A stretch of DNA of 64,000 bases, taken from contig BPIQ01000001.1 of the NCBI GenBank assembly GCA_026004195.1, positions 841,871-905,870 of the forward strand. Reading direction: 5' to 3'. Numbering within the stretch: position 1 is the stretch's first letter; each line of letters starts with the position of its first letter. Under the pieces are notes generated by a model. It searched no databases and was not told where the DNA came from. It saw only the letters and a program-made list of their open reading frames with translations. The position numbers and the translations under genes are program-made. Shown here in pieces: positions 32,774-41,215 of the stretch. Source of the stretch: Candidatus Binatia bacterium (GTDB taxonomy: Bacteria; Desulfobacterota; Binatia; HRBIN30; BPIQ01).

Positions 32774-33940
32774 TCAGCTCCTCGGCAGCCCGAGAATCCT
32801 CCGGGCGATGATGTTCCGCTGGATTTCCGAGGTTCCGCCGGCGATGCTCGCGCTCCTCGACCAGAGAAACCCGTGGACCCAGCGCCCCTGGGATTCGGCG
32901 CGGGGATCCCCGTGGACCAGGTTGCCCCGCGGCCCGAGGACCTCCAGGGCCGTCTCGAAAAGCCTCTGGCTCAAATCCGCCCAGAAGAGCTTGACCACGG
33001 AGCTCTCGGGGCCCGGCATCTCGCCGCGGGAGAGTTTCGTCATCGTCCTGCAGTTGTGCAGCCTCATGATCTCGACCTCGATGAAGCTCGTCGCGAGTTT
33101 CTGCCGCAGAACGGGGTCTTTCGACCGTCCGGTGGAGCGGAGGAGGTCCCGGAGCTCGTCCACGGCGATGCGGTGCAGGACCTGTTCCTTGAAAGGGAAC
33201 GCCGTGCCGCGCTCGTGGGCCAGCGTGGTCTGGGCGATTTCCCATCCCCGATTCTCCTCGCCGACGAGGTTCTCCCGCGGCACGAAAACGTTCTCGAAAA
33301 AGGTTTCGCTGAACTCGGCGCTACCCGTGATCTGCCGAAGAGGTCGAATTTCGACGCCCGGAGCCTTCATGTCCACGATGAGGTAGCTGAGACCCTCGTG
33401 CTTCGGGGCGTCCGGGTCCGTCCGTGCCAGCAGGATCCCCCAGCGGGCGAACTGGGCGTAACTGGTCCACACTTTCTGCCCGTTCACCCGGTATCCGTCC
33501 CCCACGCGCTCGGCGCGCGTGCGGAGCGACGCCAGGTCCGATCCGGCATTCGGTTCCGAAAAAAGCTGGCACCACACCTCTTCGCAGCTCAGGATCTTCG
33601 AGAGATAGCGCCTTTTCTGCTCTTCGGTTCCGTGGGCGATGAGCGTGGGCCCCACCAGGTTGATCCCGACGCGGTTCATCACCTGCGGCGCGCGCGCCCG
33701 CGCCATCTCTTCCTGGAAGATCGCCTGTTCGGTCAGCGAAGCTCCCCGGCCACCGTACTCCACGGGCCAGTGGACGGCGACCCAGCCTGCCTCGTGGAGC
33801 TTGCGCTGCCAGGCGGTGAGAAACTCCGCTTCCGCCTCGAGGCTCGGGAAGACGCGCGGGCCGCGGGGAACGTTCCGCTCGAGCCAGGACCTGAGTTCCC
33901 GGCGAAAGGCCTCTTCTCTCTCCGTGTATCCGAAATCCAT
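32774..33940 (-). CDS. acyl-CoA dehydrogenase
   Basis: A 388-aa acyl-CoA dehydrogenase with 'WCQLFSEPNAGSDLASLRTRA' and 'GTSEIQRNIIARRILGLPRS'. The MCAD-type Glu is replaced by Gly (SIAGGT). LAHERG supplies the alternative Glu. It differs from its neighbour in residues 240-290, which line the substrate pocket, so the pair is not a simple duplication. It lies 30 bases after the CoA-transferase gene and 4 bases before the next dehydrogenase gene. The order suggests that it acts on the CoA ester made by the transferase. Confidence 0.85.
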   Translation of the reverse strand: MDFGYTEREEAFRRELRSWLERNVPRGPRVFPSLEAEAEFLTAWQRKLHEAGWVAVHWPVEYGGRGASLTEQAIFQEEMARARAPQVMNRVGINLVGPTLIAHGTEEQKRRYLSKILSCEEVWCQLFSEPNAGSDLASLRTRAERVGDGYRVNGQKVWTSYAQFARWGILLARTDPDAPKHEGLSYLIVDMKAPGVEIRPLRQITGSAEFSETFFENVFVPRENLVGEENRGWEIAQTTLAHERGTAFPFKEQVLHRIAVDELRDLLRSTGRSKDPVLRQKLATSFIEVEIMRLHNCRTMTKLSRGEMPGPESSVVKLFWADLSQRLFETALEVLGPRGNLVHGDPRAESQGRWVHGFLWSRSASIAGGTSEIQRNIIARRILGLPRS

Positions 33941-33970
33941 GGGGACGAACGAGCCTCCGCCTGCCGAGCT

Positions 33971-35161
33971 TCAGATGGCGCCTTTTCGGCCGAGTTCGTC
34001 GATCTCGCTCGGGCCGAGTCCGAGGAGAGAACGAAGGACCTCCGCCGTGTGCGCGCCGAGGGACGGTGCGGCCTCGTAGCGGGGGGCGGTACCCGCGACC
34101 CGGATGGGACAACCGACGGCGCGGAACGTGCCGAAGCGGGGGTGGGGGTATTCGACGATCATGCCGCTCGACCGCACGGCTTCGCTCGCGAGCGCCTCTT
34201 CGACCGAGAGCACGGGTGCGCAGGGCACCCGACCACCGAGAATCCGGAGCCACTCGGCCGTCGTCCTGCTCCTGGTCTTCTCCTTGAGAATGGGCAAGAG
34301 CTCCTCGCGGTGGGCGAGCCGGTCCGCGAACGTCCGGAAACGCGCGTCCTCGAGCAGGAAATCCAGTTCCAGCAGCCTCGCGAACCGCTCCCAGAATTTC
34401 TCCTTCATGCACATGACGACGATCCATCCATCGCGAGTCGGAAAATTCTGCGACGGGACGAGGCTCGGGTGGGCGGAGTCCGGTAGCCTTCTCGGCCGGT
34501 AGTCCGTGTTGAGGACCCAGGCTGCCAGGTAGTTGAGCATCGAGACGGCCGTGTCGAGGAGACTCACGTCGACGTCGCATCCGAGCCCCGTTTGCCGGGC
34601 CCGGTGGAGCCCCACGAGCAGCCCGAGCGCCGACGCGAGCCCGGCCGAGAAGTCGACGACCGAAACCCCGCACTTGGCCGGTGGCCCGTCGGGCTCCCCC
34701 GTGAGACTCATGAAGCCGGCCATGGCCTGCACGAGGTAGTCGTAGCCCGGGTGGGAGCGCAGGGGCCCGGTGGTACCGAAGCCCGAAAGCGTGCAGCAAA
34801 CGATCCGGGGGTTGTACGGCCGGAGGGCTTCGTACCGGAGACCGAGCTTTTCGGGCAGATCTCCGCGGGTGTTCGCGTAGACCGCGTCGGAAACCGCCAC
34901 GAGCCGATGGAACAGGTCGCGTCCCTCGGGAACTCGCAGGTTCAGCGTGAGGCTCTTGGCGTTGCGGTTGAGAGCCTGGAAGTAGGGACCGTCCCCGTCC
35001 GCTGCCTCCGGAGGGACGTTTCGCGCTTCGTCTCCCCCTACCGCAGGATCCTCGATCTTGACGACCTCGGCACCGAGATCGCCGAGGAGCGTCATCGCGT
35101 AGGGACCCGCTCCGAGCTGCGTGAAGGCCAGGATCCGCAGTCCTTCAAGAGGCCGTTCCAT
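33971..35161 (-). CDS. CaiB/BaiF family CoA-transferase
   Basis: A 396-aa family III CoA-transferase: LRILAFTQLGAGPYAMTLLG, 'GAEVVKIEDPAVGGDEAR', 'NRNAKSLTLNLRVPEG' and the catalytic Asp in SHPGYDYLVQAMAGF (about residue 140). Its start overlaps the MmgE/PrpD gene by 17 bases, and two acyl-CoA dehydrogenase genes follow. It would convert the acid substrate of the operon to a CoA thioester using a donor such as succinyl-CoA. Succinate formed that way could feed the sdh operon, but this is inference. Confidence 0.85.
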   Translation of the reverse strand: MERPLEGLRILAFTQLGAGPYAMTLLGDLGAEVVKIEDPAVGGDEARNVPPEAADGDGPYFQALNRNAKSLTLNLRVPEGRDLFHRLVAVSDAVYANTRGDLPEKLGLRYEALRPYNPRIVCCTLSGFGTTGPLRSHPGYDYLVQAMAGFMSLTGEPDGPPAKCGVSVVDFSAGLASALGLLVGLHRARQTGLGCDVDVSLLDTAVSMLNYLAAWVLNTDYRPRRLPDSAHPSLVPSQNFPTRDGWIVVMCMKEKFWERFARLLELDFLLEDARFRTFADRLAHREELLPILKEKTRSRTTAEWLRILGGRVPCAPVLSVEEALASEAVRSSGMIVEYPHPRFGTFRAVGCPIRVAGTAPRYEAAPSLGAHTAEVLRSLLGLGPSEIDELGRKGAI

Positions 35162-36569
35162 CTTTTTGCGACAAAAGAGCGAGCTCGCCCGCTCGAGGCA
35201 AGGTGTCGAGCTCCGCGATCGCGCGGGCCAGCTTCTCCGAGGCTGCCGGCGGCAGGGTCCGGCCGGCGTTGCGGAAAAACTTTTCCTCGACCTCGCGAGC
35301 CGACAGAGGGCGTTCGGGGCTCCCGCGATTCGTCGCTTCCTCGGCTTCGAGGATGCGACCGTCCGCGAGCTCCACGCGGATTCGACCCCCGAAGCGGCGC
35401 GGGAATCCCATGTCCCCGGCAGGCCGGTAGGCCACGCGAGAGGCGACCTCGAGGACGGAGCGTTCGCGGATGGCTTCTTCGCGGAAATCGTCGAGATCCA
35501 CGTGGCCCCGAACGAGCATGCAGGCGAGGGTGTACGGAAGGCTGAACTTCGCGTCGTAAGGCGTCCGCGGCTTTTTCTTGCCCGGTTCGGGCTCGCAGAT
35601 CACCGGGATTTCGCGTTCGGGTACGGAACACTCCACGCGAACGATTCGCCCGGCATGGAAGCCCTCGGCGCGCCGAAGCCCGAGGGCCGCGTCGAGAAAA
35701 GCGTGGAGATAGTGGCAGCAGGGGTAGGGCTTGAGGGCCGTTTCCAGAACGTGCCACCGCTCCCCGAGGCCCTCGACGAGCCGCTCGGCCCGGTACGCCT
35801 CCCCGCCCAGATAGGCCCGGTAAAAACCGAAGCGTCCCTCGAAAACCTCGCGCGGGCCCGAAAACCCGGAGCCGGCGAGCCGGACGGCTACGAGGCCCGA
35901 GTGCGCCGCCCAACCGCCGTGCAGCCGTTTCACGTCGCTCCCGTCGCTCAGAAACTCGAGCAACCCTCCGGCCTGACTCCCGGCGAGCCCGAGCGCCGCC
36001 GCGAGCTTTTCCGCCGAAAGTCCGTGGAGAAGGCCGCCGGCCACGACGGCACCGAAGACGTTGCAGATCCCCGTGGGATGAAAGCCCCGATCGTGGAAAG
36101 CTCCCGGCGCGACGAGCGCCACCCGAATCGCCGTTTCCATGCCGAGCGCGAGCGCCCGTACGAAGGCCCGTCCGTCCGCCCCGGTTTCTTCCGCGGACGC
36201 CAACGCGGCGGGGAGTACGCCGGAGCTCACGTGGAGGACGGCTTCCTGGTGCGTGTCGTCGAAATCGAGCCCGTGGACGAGCGTTCCGTTCACGAGTGCG
36301 GCCCACGCGGCAGGAAGCCGGACGCCGGAACCGATCACGCCACAAGACCCCCCGGTACCGAGCTCCCGCACCGAGCGCAGCAGGGACCGCCCGAAGGGTT
36401 CGCCCGCCGACGCGAGCGCTACGCCGAAGCTGTCGAGGACGTGCGCCCGCACCTTCGCGCGCACCTCTTCCGGAATGCCTTCCCAGCCGGTGGAGACGGC
36501 GAACCCGGCCAGTTCCTCCGCGTACGTGCGGGTCCGCGCGCCCGGCGCCTTGGAAGACTCGCTTGACAC
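35145..36569 (-). CDS. MmgE/PrpD family protein
   Basis: A 474-aa protein of the MmgE/PrpD superfamily, which covers 2-methylcitrate dehydratase, cis-aconitate decarboxylase and related lyases. Typical segments are 'AHVLDSFGVALASAG' near the N-terminus, 'NGTLVHGLDFDDTH' with the catalytic His/Asp region, GFHPTGICNVFGAVVAGGLLHG and 'QAGGLLEFLSDGSDVKRLHGG', and 'YPCCHYLHAFLDAAL' in the C-terminal lid. The GTG at 36569 begins MSSESSKAPGART; a frame to 36608 lacks a better start. It is first in an operon with CoA-transferase and two acyl-CoA dehydrogenases and diverges from a PqqC-like gene. Without methylcitrate synthase nearby, propionate metabolism is not supported, so the substrate is open. 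Confidence 0.8.
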   Translation of the reverse strand: MSSESSKAPGARTRTYAEELAGFAVSTGWEGIPEEVRAKVRAHVLDSFGVALASAGEPFGRSLLRSVRELGTGGSCGVIGSGVRLPAAWAALVNGTLVHGLDFDDTHQEAVLHVSSGVLPAALASAEETGADGRAFVRALALGMETAIRVALVAPGAFHDRGFHPTGICNVFGAVVAGGLLHGLSAEKLAAALGLAGSQAGGLLEFLSDGSDVKRLHGGWAAHSGLVAVRLAGSGFSGPREVFEGRFGFYRAYLGGEAYRAERLVEGLGERWHVLETALKPYPCCHYLHAFLDAALGLRRAEGFHAGRIVRVECSVPEREIPVICEPEPGKKKPRTPYDAKFSLPYTLACMLVRGHVDLDDFREEAIRERSVLEVASRVAYRPAGDMGFPRRFGGRIRVELADGRILEAEEATNRGSPERPLSAREVEEKFFRNAGRTLPPAASEKLARAIAELDTLPRAGELALLSQKDGTAS

Positions 36570-36646
36570 GACAGGCCTACTATGCGAGCAAATCCGCGAT
36601 CCGGTCAATCGATCGCACGAAAGACGCCCCCAGGGGAGGTACGACC

Positions 36647-37414
36647 GTGAGCGAAGCGCGACGCGAGTTTCGGAACGTGGTGCGCAGCACCGAGGTCGAG
36701 CCGCCGATGCCCGTCGACGAGTATCTCGCCGAGCTCGACCGTTTCATCGAGGAGCACAATCCCTACCGGATCAACAAGGTCATCGCTGCCATCGGCAACG
36801 GCACGGCTCCCATCGAAGTGGTGCGCCGCTACGCGAAGGAACTCTACTACCTCGGTCTCTGGATGACGCCGGAGTTCGCGCTGCTCGTCGCCAACGCTCC
36901 CGACGCCGACTCGCTCACCATGGAACACTCGGAGCACTACTTCCACTGGTGCCAGAACTTCGCGGACGAGACCGGATACCTGCGGGACCCGAACCACGTG
37001 CAGATGAAGGTGGAGATGTGCCGGCAGCTCGGCATCGACGACGAAGAGCTCCGGTCCTACGTGCCGATGCCGGAAACGATCGGCTCCGTCTACACCCTTC
37101 TCTACTATTGCCGCCGGTCCTACGAAGAAGCGCTCGCCGCTTTCGGCTACGCGCGCGAGCGGGTGGCCGGGCTCAGCGGTTACGCGGAAACGGTCTACAA
37201 CGGGCTCGCCAAGCACTACGGCATCCGGGCGAAGAACATGGAAGTCCACGCCTACGCCGAGGCGCAGCACGGCGACAAAGCCCTCGAACTCATGCGGAAA
37301 ACCGTGCTCACCGCCGACATCCAGCGGCGGTGTCGCCGGGCCGTCCAGCACACGATCCTGACGAACGAATGGCGGGCCCGGGCCATGAACCGCTGGCTCG
37401 AAGGCGGCGCGTAG
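36647..37414 (+). CDS. PqqC/TenA-like iron- or cofactor-less oxygenase (HDO-like fold)
   Basis: A 255-aa helical protein of the haem-oxygenase-like superfamily, most like PqqC/TenA/CADD proteins. Recognisable parts are DEYLAELDRFIEEHNPYRIN at the N-terminus, the 'RYAKELYYLGLWM' helix, the His/Glu-rich MEHSEHYFHWCQNF, and 'HAYAEAQHGDKALEL', whose His-x3-Glu-x2-His matches the third metal-binding helix with Glu where Asp is usual. Members include PQQ synthase, thiaminase and diiron oxidases that act on fatty or amino acids. The GTG at 36647 has a strong GGGGAGG upstream. The divergent operon encodes PrpD, CoA-transferase and acyl-CoA dehydrogenases, so an oxidase for the same substrate is plausible. 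No pqq genes are nearby. Confidence 0.75.
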   Translation: MSEARREFRNVVRSTEVEPPMPVDEYLAELDRFIEEHNPYRINKVIAAIGNGTAPIEVVRRYAKELYYLGLWMTPEFALLVANAPDADSLTMEHSEHYFHWCQNFADETGYLRDPNHVQMKVEMCRQLGIDDEELRSYVPMPETIGSVYTLLYYCRRSYEEALAAFGYARERVAGLSGYAETVYNGLAKHYGIRAKNMEVHAYAEAQHGDKALELMRKTVLTADIQRRCRRAVQHTILTNEWRARAMNRWLEGGA

Positions 37415-37415
37415 C

Positions 37416-38394
37416 CTAGGAACCGCTCCGGGCCTCGCGCGAAAGCGGCCGGTCGTTCTCGAACCTCACCTCGGCCGCGAGGGCGCAGTGATCGCTGAGC
37501 GGCACCCGCTCGCCGCCGCGCCGCACGACCGGACCGGTGAAGATCGGCATCGTGGGCTCCACCACCCGCCAGCTCTTCGCCGCGCCCGGACGCAACCAGA
37601 TGTGGTCCACCCGCCGCCCGCGCTCGTGGACTTCGGCGACTCTCGTCCAGGCCGGATCCTTCCCGGGAAGCGCCGAGGAAAGCTCGCGCGCGTAGACGCT
37701 CTCGGCGGTGAAGTTGAAGTCGCCGACGATCACGGCCGGATCGCTGCCGGCGATCCTCGGCCACCCACGCGCGCAGCTCCCGCAGCTGGGCGCGGCGGAT
37801 CGAGGCGTCGCCGTCCTTCCCCCGCTCGCACCGCTCGCGAGAATCGTAGCAGGCGTGGAGGTGGGTGCTCACGAACCAGAGGTGTCCCTCCTTCGTCCGG
37901 ATTCGCACCGCTCCGGCCCCCTTTCTCGCGAACCACTCGCCCGTCCAGGGCTTCCACCACTTTCCCCGCGCGCGGAACTCTCGGAAGAGCGGGCCCGACG
38001 TGAACGGGAGGCGCGAAACGATCACGAGCCCGCTCCGGCCGAACGTACTCTGGAAATCCACCTGGTAGGGAAACGCGTCCGCGACGCGCCGGAGAAACTT
38101 CCGCCGGTGGGGCCTCGACCAGGCTTCCTGCACGGCGACGACGTCGAGCGTCGTATCCCGGAGAAGGCGCTCGGCCAGGGCTCGGAAGCGGCTGCCCTTG
38201 TGGCGCGAGACGAGCGGGATGCCCCACATGTTGACGGTAGCGACGCGCAGGCTCGACGTACTCCAGGTCTGCGCCGACGGAAGGGAGGTCGGTTCCGCGC
38301 AACGGCCGAGACGGTAGCTCCTTTTGGCGCAAGACGAGACGACGAAACCCGCCAGCACGAGAACGAGAAGAGGAGTGAGGGGAAGAGCACGCAC
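37416..38394 (-). pseudogene. frameshifted endonuclease/exonuclease/phosphatase lipoprotein
   Basis: Two adjoining frames give one complete enzyme of the EEP superfamily, about 325 aa when joined. The first frame carries the lipobox VVSSC with lipidation at Cys22, then VATVNMWGIPL, the metal-binding Glu of VVAVQEAW, and 'STHLHACYDSR'. The second carries 'VIVGDFNFTAES', 'VDHIWLRPGA' and the final catalytic SDHCALAAEV. The shift lies near 37755; removing one C of the pair at 37755-37756 restores 'EIAGSDPAVIVGDFN'. All catalytic elements survive, so recent loss or a sequence error is likely. Secreted sphingomyelinase-like phosphodiesterases have the same arrangement. It converges on the PqqC-like gene with a one-base gap. 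Confidence 0.65.
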
Positions 38395-38454
38395 GAAAAA
38401 TCAATGTAGCACGGAGCTCCGGACGCACTCCACCGGTTTCCCGGCCACCGCACG

Positions 38455-40494
38455 TCACTCCGCAAAGAAAGGGCTCGACCAGACGAGCCCCCCGCCTTCG
38501 AGGTGAACGCGCACGTAGAGGTACTCCCCCCGCCGCAGAGGCTCGACCCGGCGTTCCAGGAAAACGTCCTCCCCGGCGGGTTCTCCGAGAAGCGTCTCGA
38601 CCCTCCCTTTCCGGACGAGCTCGATTCGCTCGACCGCCGACGGCGCCGCGACGCTCACGGCGAGACGGCCGGCCCCGGGACCCGAAGCTTCTCCGGCCTT
38701 CGCGGCGGGCTGCGCGGGCACGGTCGATCCCATGGGTCGGCCGTCGAGCGAAACACGCAAAACGGCGCGAGGTCCGTTCGTCGCGTAGACGCGCCTGCGC
38801 CGCAGCGCTTCGAGGATCGAGCTCCGGGTCAGCTCCTCGGTCACGATCGCGGCGAGCCCGCCGGAAGGGCCGGCCAGGTGCACGAGGCCGGGATGCCCGT
38901 CGTGGCTGTCCCCGCTGCCCACGAACCCGAGCCGATAGCCTCGGTCGAGCGCGTCACGGACGAAATTGCCCGGGACCGGGTCGTAGATCACCGACGCCAC
39001 GTCGGGCGCTTCGCTCACGCCGTGAACGGAGACGATTTCCGTGACCGGCTCGAGGACCGGGTCGGGAGGGATCGACCAGTTCGTGGCGATCGGACCACCG
39101 GCCGAGTGGTGCGCGACCGTCACGACCGGCTTTCCCCGCAGCGCCGACCAGAGCCCCTCGGGACGCTCGTACCGCTCGTCGAGAGAGCCGAGAATCTTTT
39201 CCTCGCCGCCGAAATAGAGAACGTGGCGGTGGCCGTGGATCCAGCTCGTCCACTCGAAGCCGACCAGCGCCACGAACCGTCCCGGCTCGTCGAATTTCGC
39301 CGCGGCCGAGCGAATCGCCTCCCAGAGCTCGGGATGCTGGTCGAGCATCAACGTGCCCCAGTGGTCGTGATCCGTGAGCGCGGCGACGTCGAGCGCCGCG
39401 ACGTCCCGGGCGTAGCGGTAGTACTCCTCGGGCGTCCCCGTGCCGTCCGAAAGGTTGGAATGGCCGTGGAGGTCGCCCCAGTAGATCTTGGTCCCGGCAC
39501 GTGAAACCACGATCGGGTTGCTTCGGGCCCGGAATCTCTCGAGAGGTCCCCGGATCTCCAACCGAAAGACACCCTCTCGCCGCGCCGAGAACCCGACGGA
39601 TTTCACCCCGCGGTCTTCCGGGGACAAGGGGACCCGCAGGGGCAGGTCGAAACCTTCGGGGACGTCGACGAAGCGAACCTCGCCGCCGACCCTCGTTCCC
39701 GCGTTCCCCACGGCGTCGAGCACCGCCACGGTAAGCTTGGCTTTCTCCCCCGGCCGAACGACCGAGGGCCCGGTGAGAATCACGCGCTCGGGAGGTCCTG
39801 CCGCCACGTCGACGCTCGGCGAGTCCCCGACGACGGCACGCACGCCGTCCCCGTCCCCGTCGACGGCCAGCCAGAGCCGCGCGCCGGACTCCGCGTAGCG
39901 GTCCACCCGTGCACCACGCGGTCCTGCCCCGTAGTGGATCTCGAGACGCTCGCCCGGCTCCATCCGCCGGCCCGCGACGCGAATCGAAAGCATCGGATCC
40001 ACCGACGTCTCGACTTCGAGGCGGAGACCGGGGGCGTCCGTGCGGACCTCGGTGTAACCCGGAGCCTCGGGGTCGTCGGCCTGCGCTGGACTCCACCCCC
40101 AGAAAGGGGACGGAAAAAAGAAGATCCGCCCCCCCTCGGCAATCCCGAGCGGTCCGGCTTCGTAGACCACGAGCCAGTGCCCGACACTCCCGGCCTCGAC
40201 CGGGGAGGGGGTGCTTCGTTCGGCATCGATCCAGGCCCTGCCCCCGCCGTCCGACGGATGCCGCTTCGCCGCCAGGTCCTCACGGAGCAACTCGACGACG
40301 TGCCACCGCGCCTGCGGCGAGACGATACCGGCTTTCGGATGGCGCTTTTCCGGCGGCGGTTCGCGTCGACAACCCCAAGCGCCCGCGAGAAAAACGGCGG
40401 CACAGAAAAACGAAGCGGCGACGATCGACGCCGTCCTCCCCCCCTTGTCCTGTTCGGGCGCTTGGTCAAGAATCCGGCGCCGAACGCGAACCAT
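38455..40494 (-). CDS. PHP-domain lipoprotein (DUF3604)
   Basis: A 679-aa exported lipoprotein. A lipobox (LAGAWGC) follows a membrane segment. Residues 50-330 form beta-rich domains. The PHP metal-binding domain begins at about 340, with '[15 protein letters not shown]' and '[10 protein letters not shown]', '[14 protein letters not shown]', '[10 protein letters not shown]' and '[14 protein letters not shown]'. Such DUF3604 proteins are likely metal-dependent phosphoesterases of unknown substrate. A C-terminal Ig-like domain (350 bases from the end) carries '[18 protein letters not shown]'. The ATG at 40494 shares two bases with the ATG of sdhC on the other strand, inside CCATGG, so its promoter must lie within sdhC. 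Confidence 0.75.
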   Translation of the reverse strand: MVRVRRRILDQAPEQDKGGRTASIVAASFFCAAVFLAGAWGCRREPPPEKRHPKAGIVSPQARWHVVELLREDLAAKRHPSDGGGRAWIDAERSTPSPVEAGSVGHWLVVYEAGPLGIAEGGRIFFFPSPFWGWSPAQADDPEAPGYTEVRTDAPGLRLEVETSVDPMLSIRVAGRRMEPGERLEIHYGAGPRGARVDRYAESGARLWLAVDGDGDGVRAVVGDSPSVDVAAGPPERVILTGPSVVRPGEKAKLTVAVLDAVGNAGTRVGGEVRFVDVPEGFDLPLRVPLSPEDRGVKSVGFSARREGVFRLEIRGPLERFRARSNPIVVSRAGTKIYWGDLHGHSNLSDGTGTPEEYYRYARDVAALDVAALTDHDHWGTLMLDQHPELWEAIRSAAAKFDEPGRFVALVGFEWTSWIHGHRHVLYFGGEEKILGSLDERYERPEGLWSALRGKPVVTVAHHSAGGPIATNWSIPPDPVLEPVTEIVSVHGVSEAPDVASVIYDPVPGNFVRDALDRGYRLGFVGSGDSHDGHPGLVHLAGPSGGLAAIVTEELTRSSILEALRRRRVYATNGPRAVLRVSLDGRPMGSTVPAQPAAKAGEASGPGAGRLAVSVAAPSAVERIELVRKGRVETLLGEPAGEDVFLERRVEPLRRGEYLYVRVHLEGGGLVWSSPFFAE
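40445..40473 (+). promoter_or_regulatory. candidate promoter for sdhCAB
   Basis: TTGTCC at 40445-40450 and AAGAAT at 40468-40473 (4/6 match) are separated by 17 bases. The start site would be about 13 bases before the sdhC ATG at 40493. The site lies inside the first codons of the divergent PHP-domain gene. Confidence 0.4.
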
Positions 40495-41215
40495 GGCCGC
40501 GAACCCCTACCGCTCCTCGATCGTCCGAAAAGGCGTGACGGGCCTCACCGGCGTGGGACTCGTTCTCTTCGTCATTTTCCACCTGGCCGGAAACCTCACC
40601 TTGCTCGCCGGACCCGACGCTTTCAACGCCTACGCCCACGAGCTCCACGAACTCGGCGGCTTGCTCCTCGCCGCCGAACTCGGCCTTCTCGCGCTCTTCC
40701 TCTTCCACGCCACCTCGGCCATCGCGGTCTGGGTGGAGGGTCGTCGAGCCCGCACCGTTCGGAACACCCTCGAGCGAAGCAAGGGATACCCGAGCAGGCA
40801 GACGCTCGCCTCTCGCAGCATGATCCTCACCGGGGCCGTCCTTCTCGTTTTCACGGTCTTCCACGTTCTCCACTTTCGGCTCGGCCCCGGGATCGAAGAA
40901 GGTTACGTCGCCACGCTCGACGGAAAGGAGGTGCGAGACCTCTACCGGCTCGTCGTCGAGGCTTTCCACGGTCCCGCTTACGTCGTCGGGTACGTGGCCG
41001 TGATGGTCCTTCTCGGATTCCACCTCCGGCACGGCTTCTGGAGCGCTTTTCAGACGCTCGGTCTTCTCGACCGCCGGCTCCAGCCGATCGCCTACGCGGC
41101 GGCGCTGGGAGTCGGCGCCATCCTGGCTCTCGGCTTCCTTTTCCTGCCGCTCTACATCTACTTTTTCGTCCCGGAGCCGGGTGCCGTCGGCGTGGCCTGG
41201 GTCACGGGTCCATGA
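40493..41215 (+). CDS. sdhC: succinate dehydrogenase cytochrome b subunit
   Basis: A 240-aa membrane protein with five hydrophobic segments. This is the single-subunit cytochrome b type of succinate dehydrogenase or fumarate reductase seen in Bacillus and Bacteroidetes, not the sdhC+sdhD pair. Candidate haem ligands are His in [24 protein letters not shown] and GFHLRHG. It anchors SdhA/SdhB and passes electrons to quinone. The stop overlaps the sdhA start (ATGA). The ATG at 40493 is in CCATGG, which also gives the start of the PHP-domain gene. No Shine-Dalgarno sequence is visible. Confidence 0.85.
   Translation: MAANPYRSSIVRKGVTGLTGVGLVLFVIFHLAGNLTLLAGPDAFNAYAHELHELGGLLLAAELGLLALFLFHATSAIAVWVEGRRARTVRNTLERSKGYPSRQTLASRSMILTGAVLLVFTVFHVLHFRLGPGIEEGYVATLDGKEVRDLYRLVVEAFHGPAYVVGYVAVMVLLGFHLRHGFWSAFQTLGLLDRRLQPIAYAAALGVGAILALGFLFLPLYIYFFVPEPGAVGVAWVTGP

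Noticed and set aside
36561-36590. TTGACA-based promoter for the PqqC-like gene
   Set aside because: The TTGACA at 36563-36568 is only 12 bases from the nearest -10-like TATGCG, too short for sigma-70.
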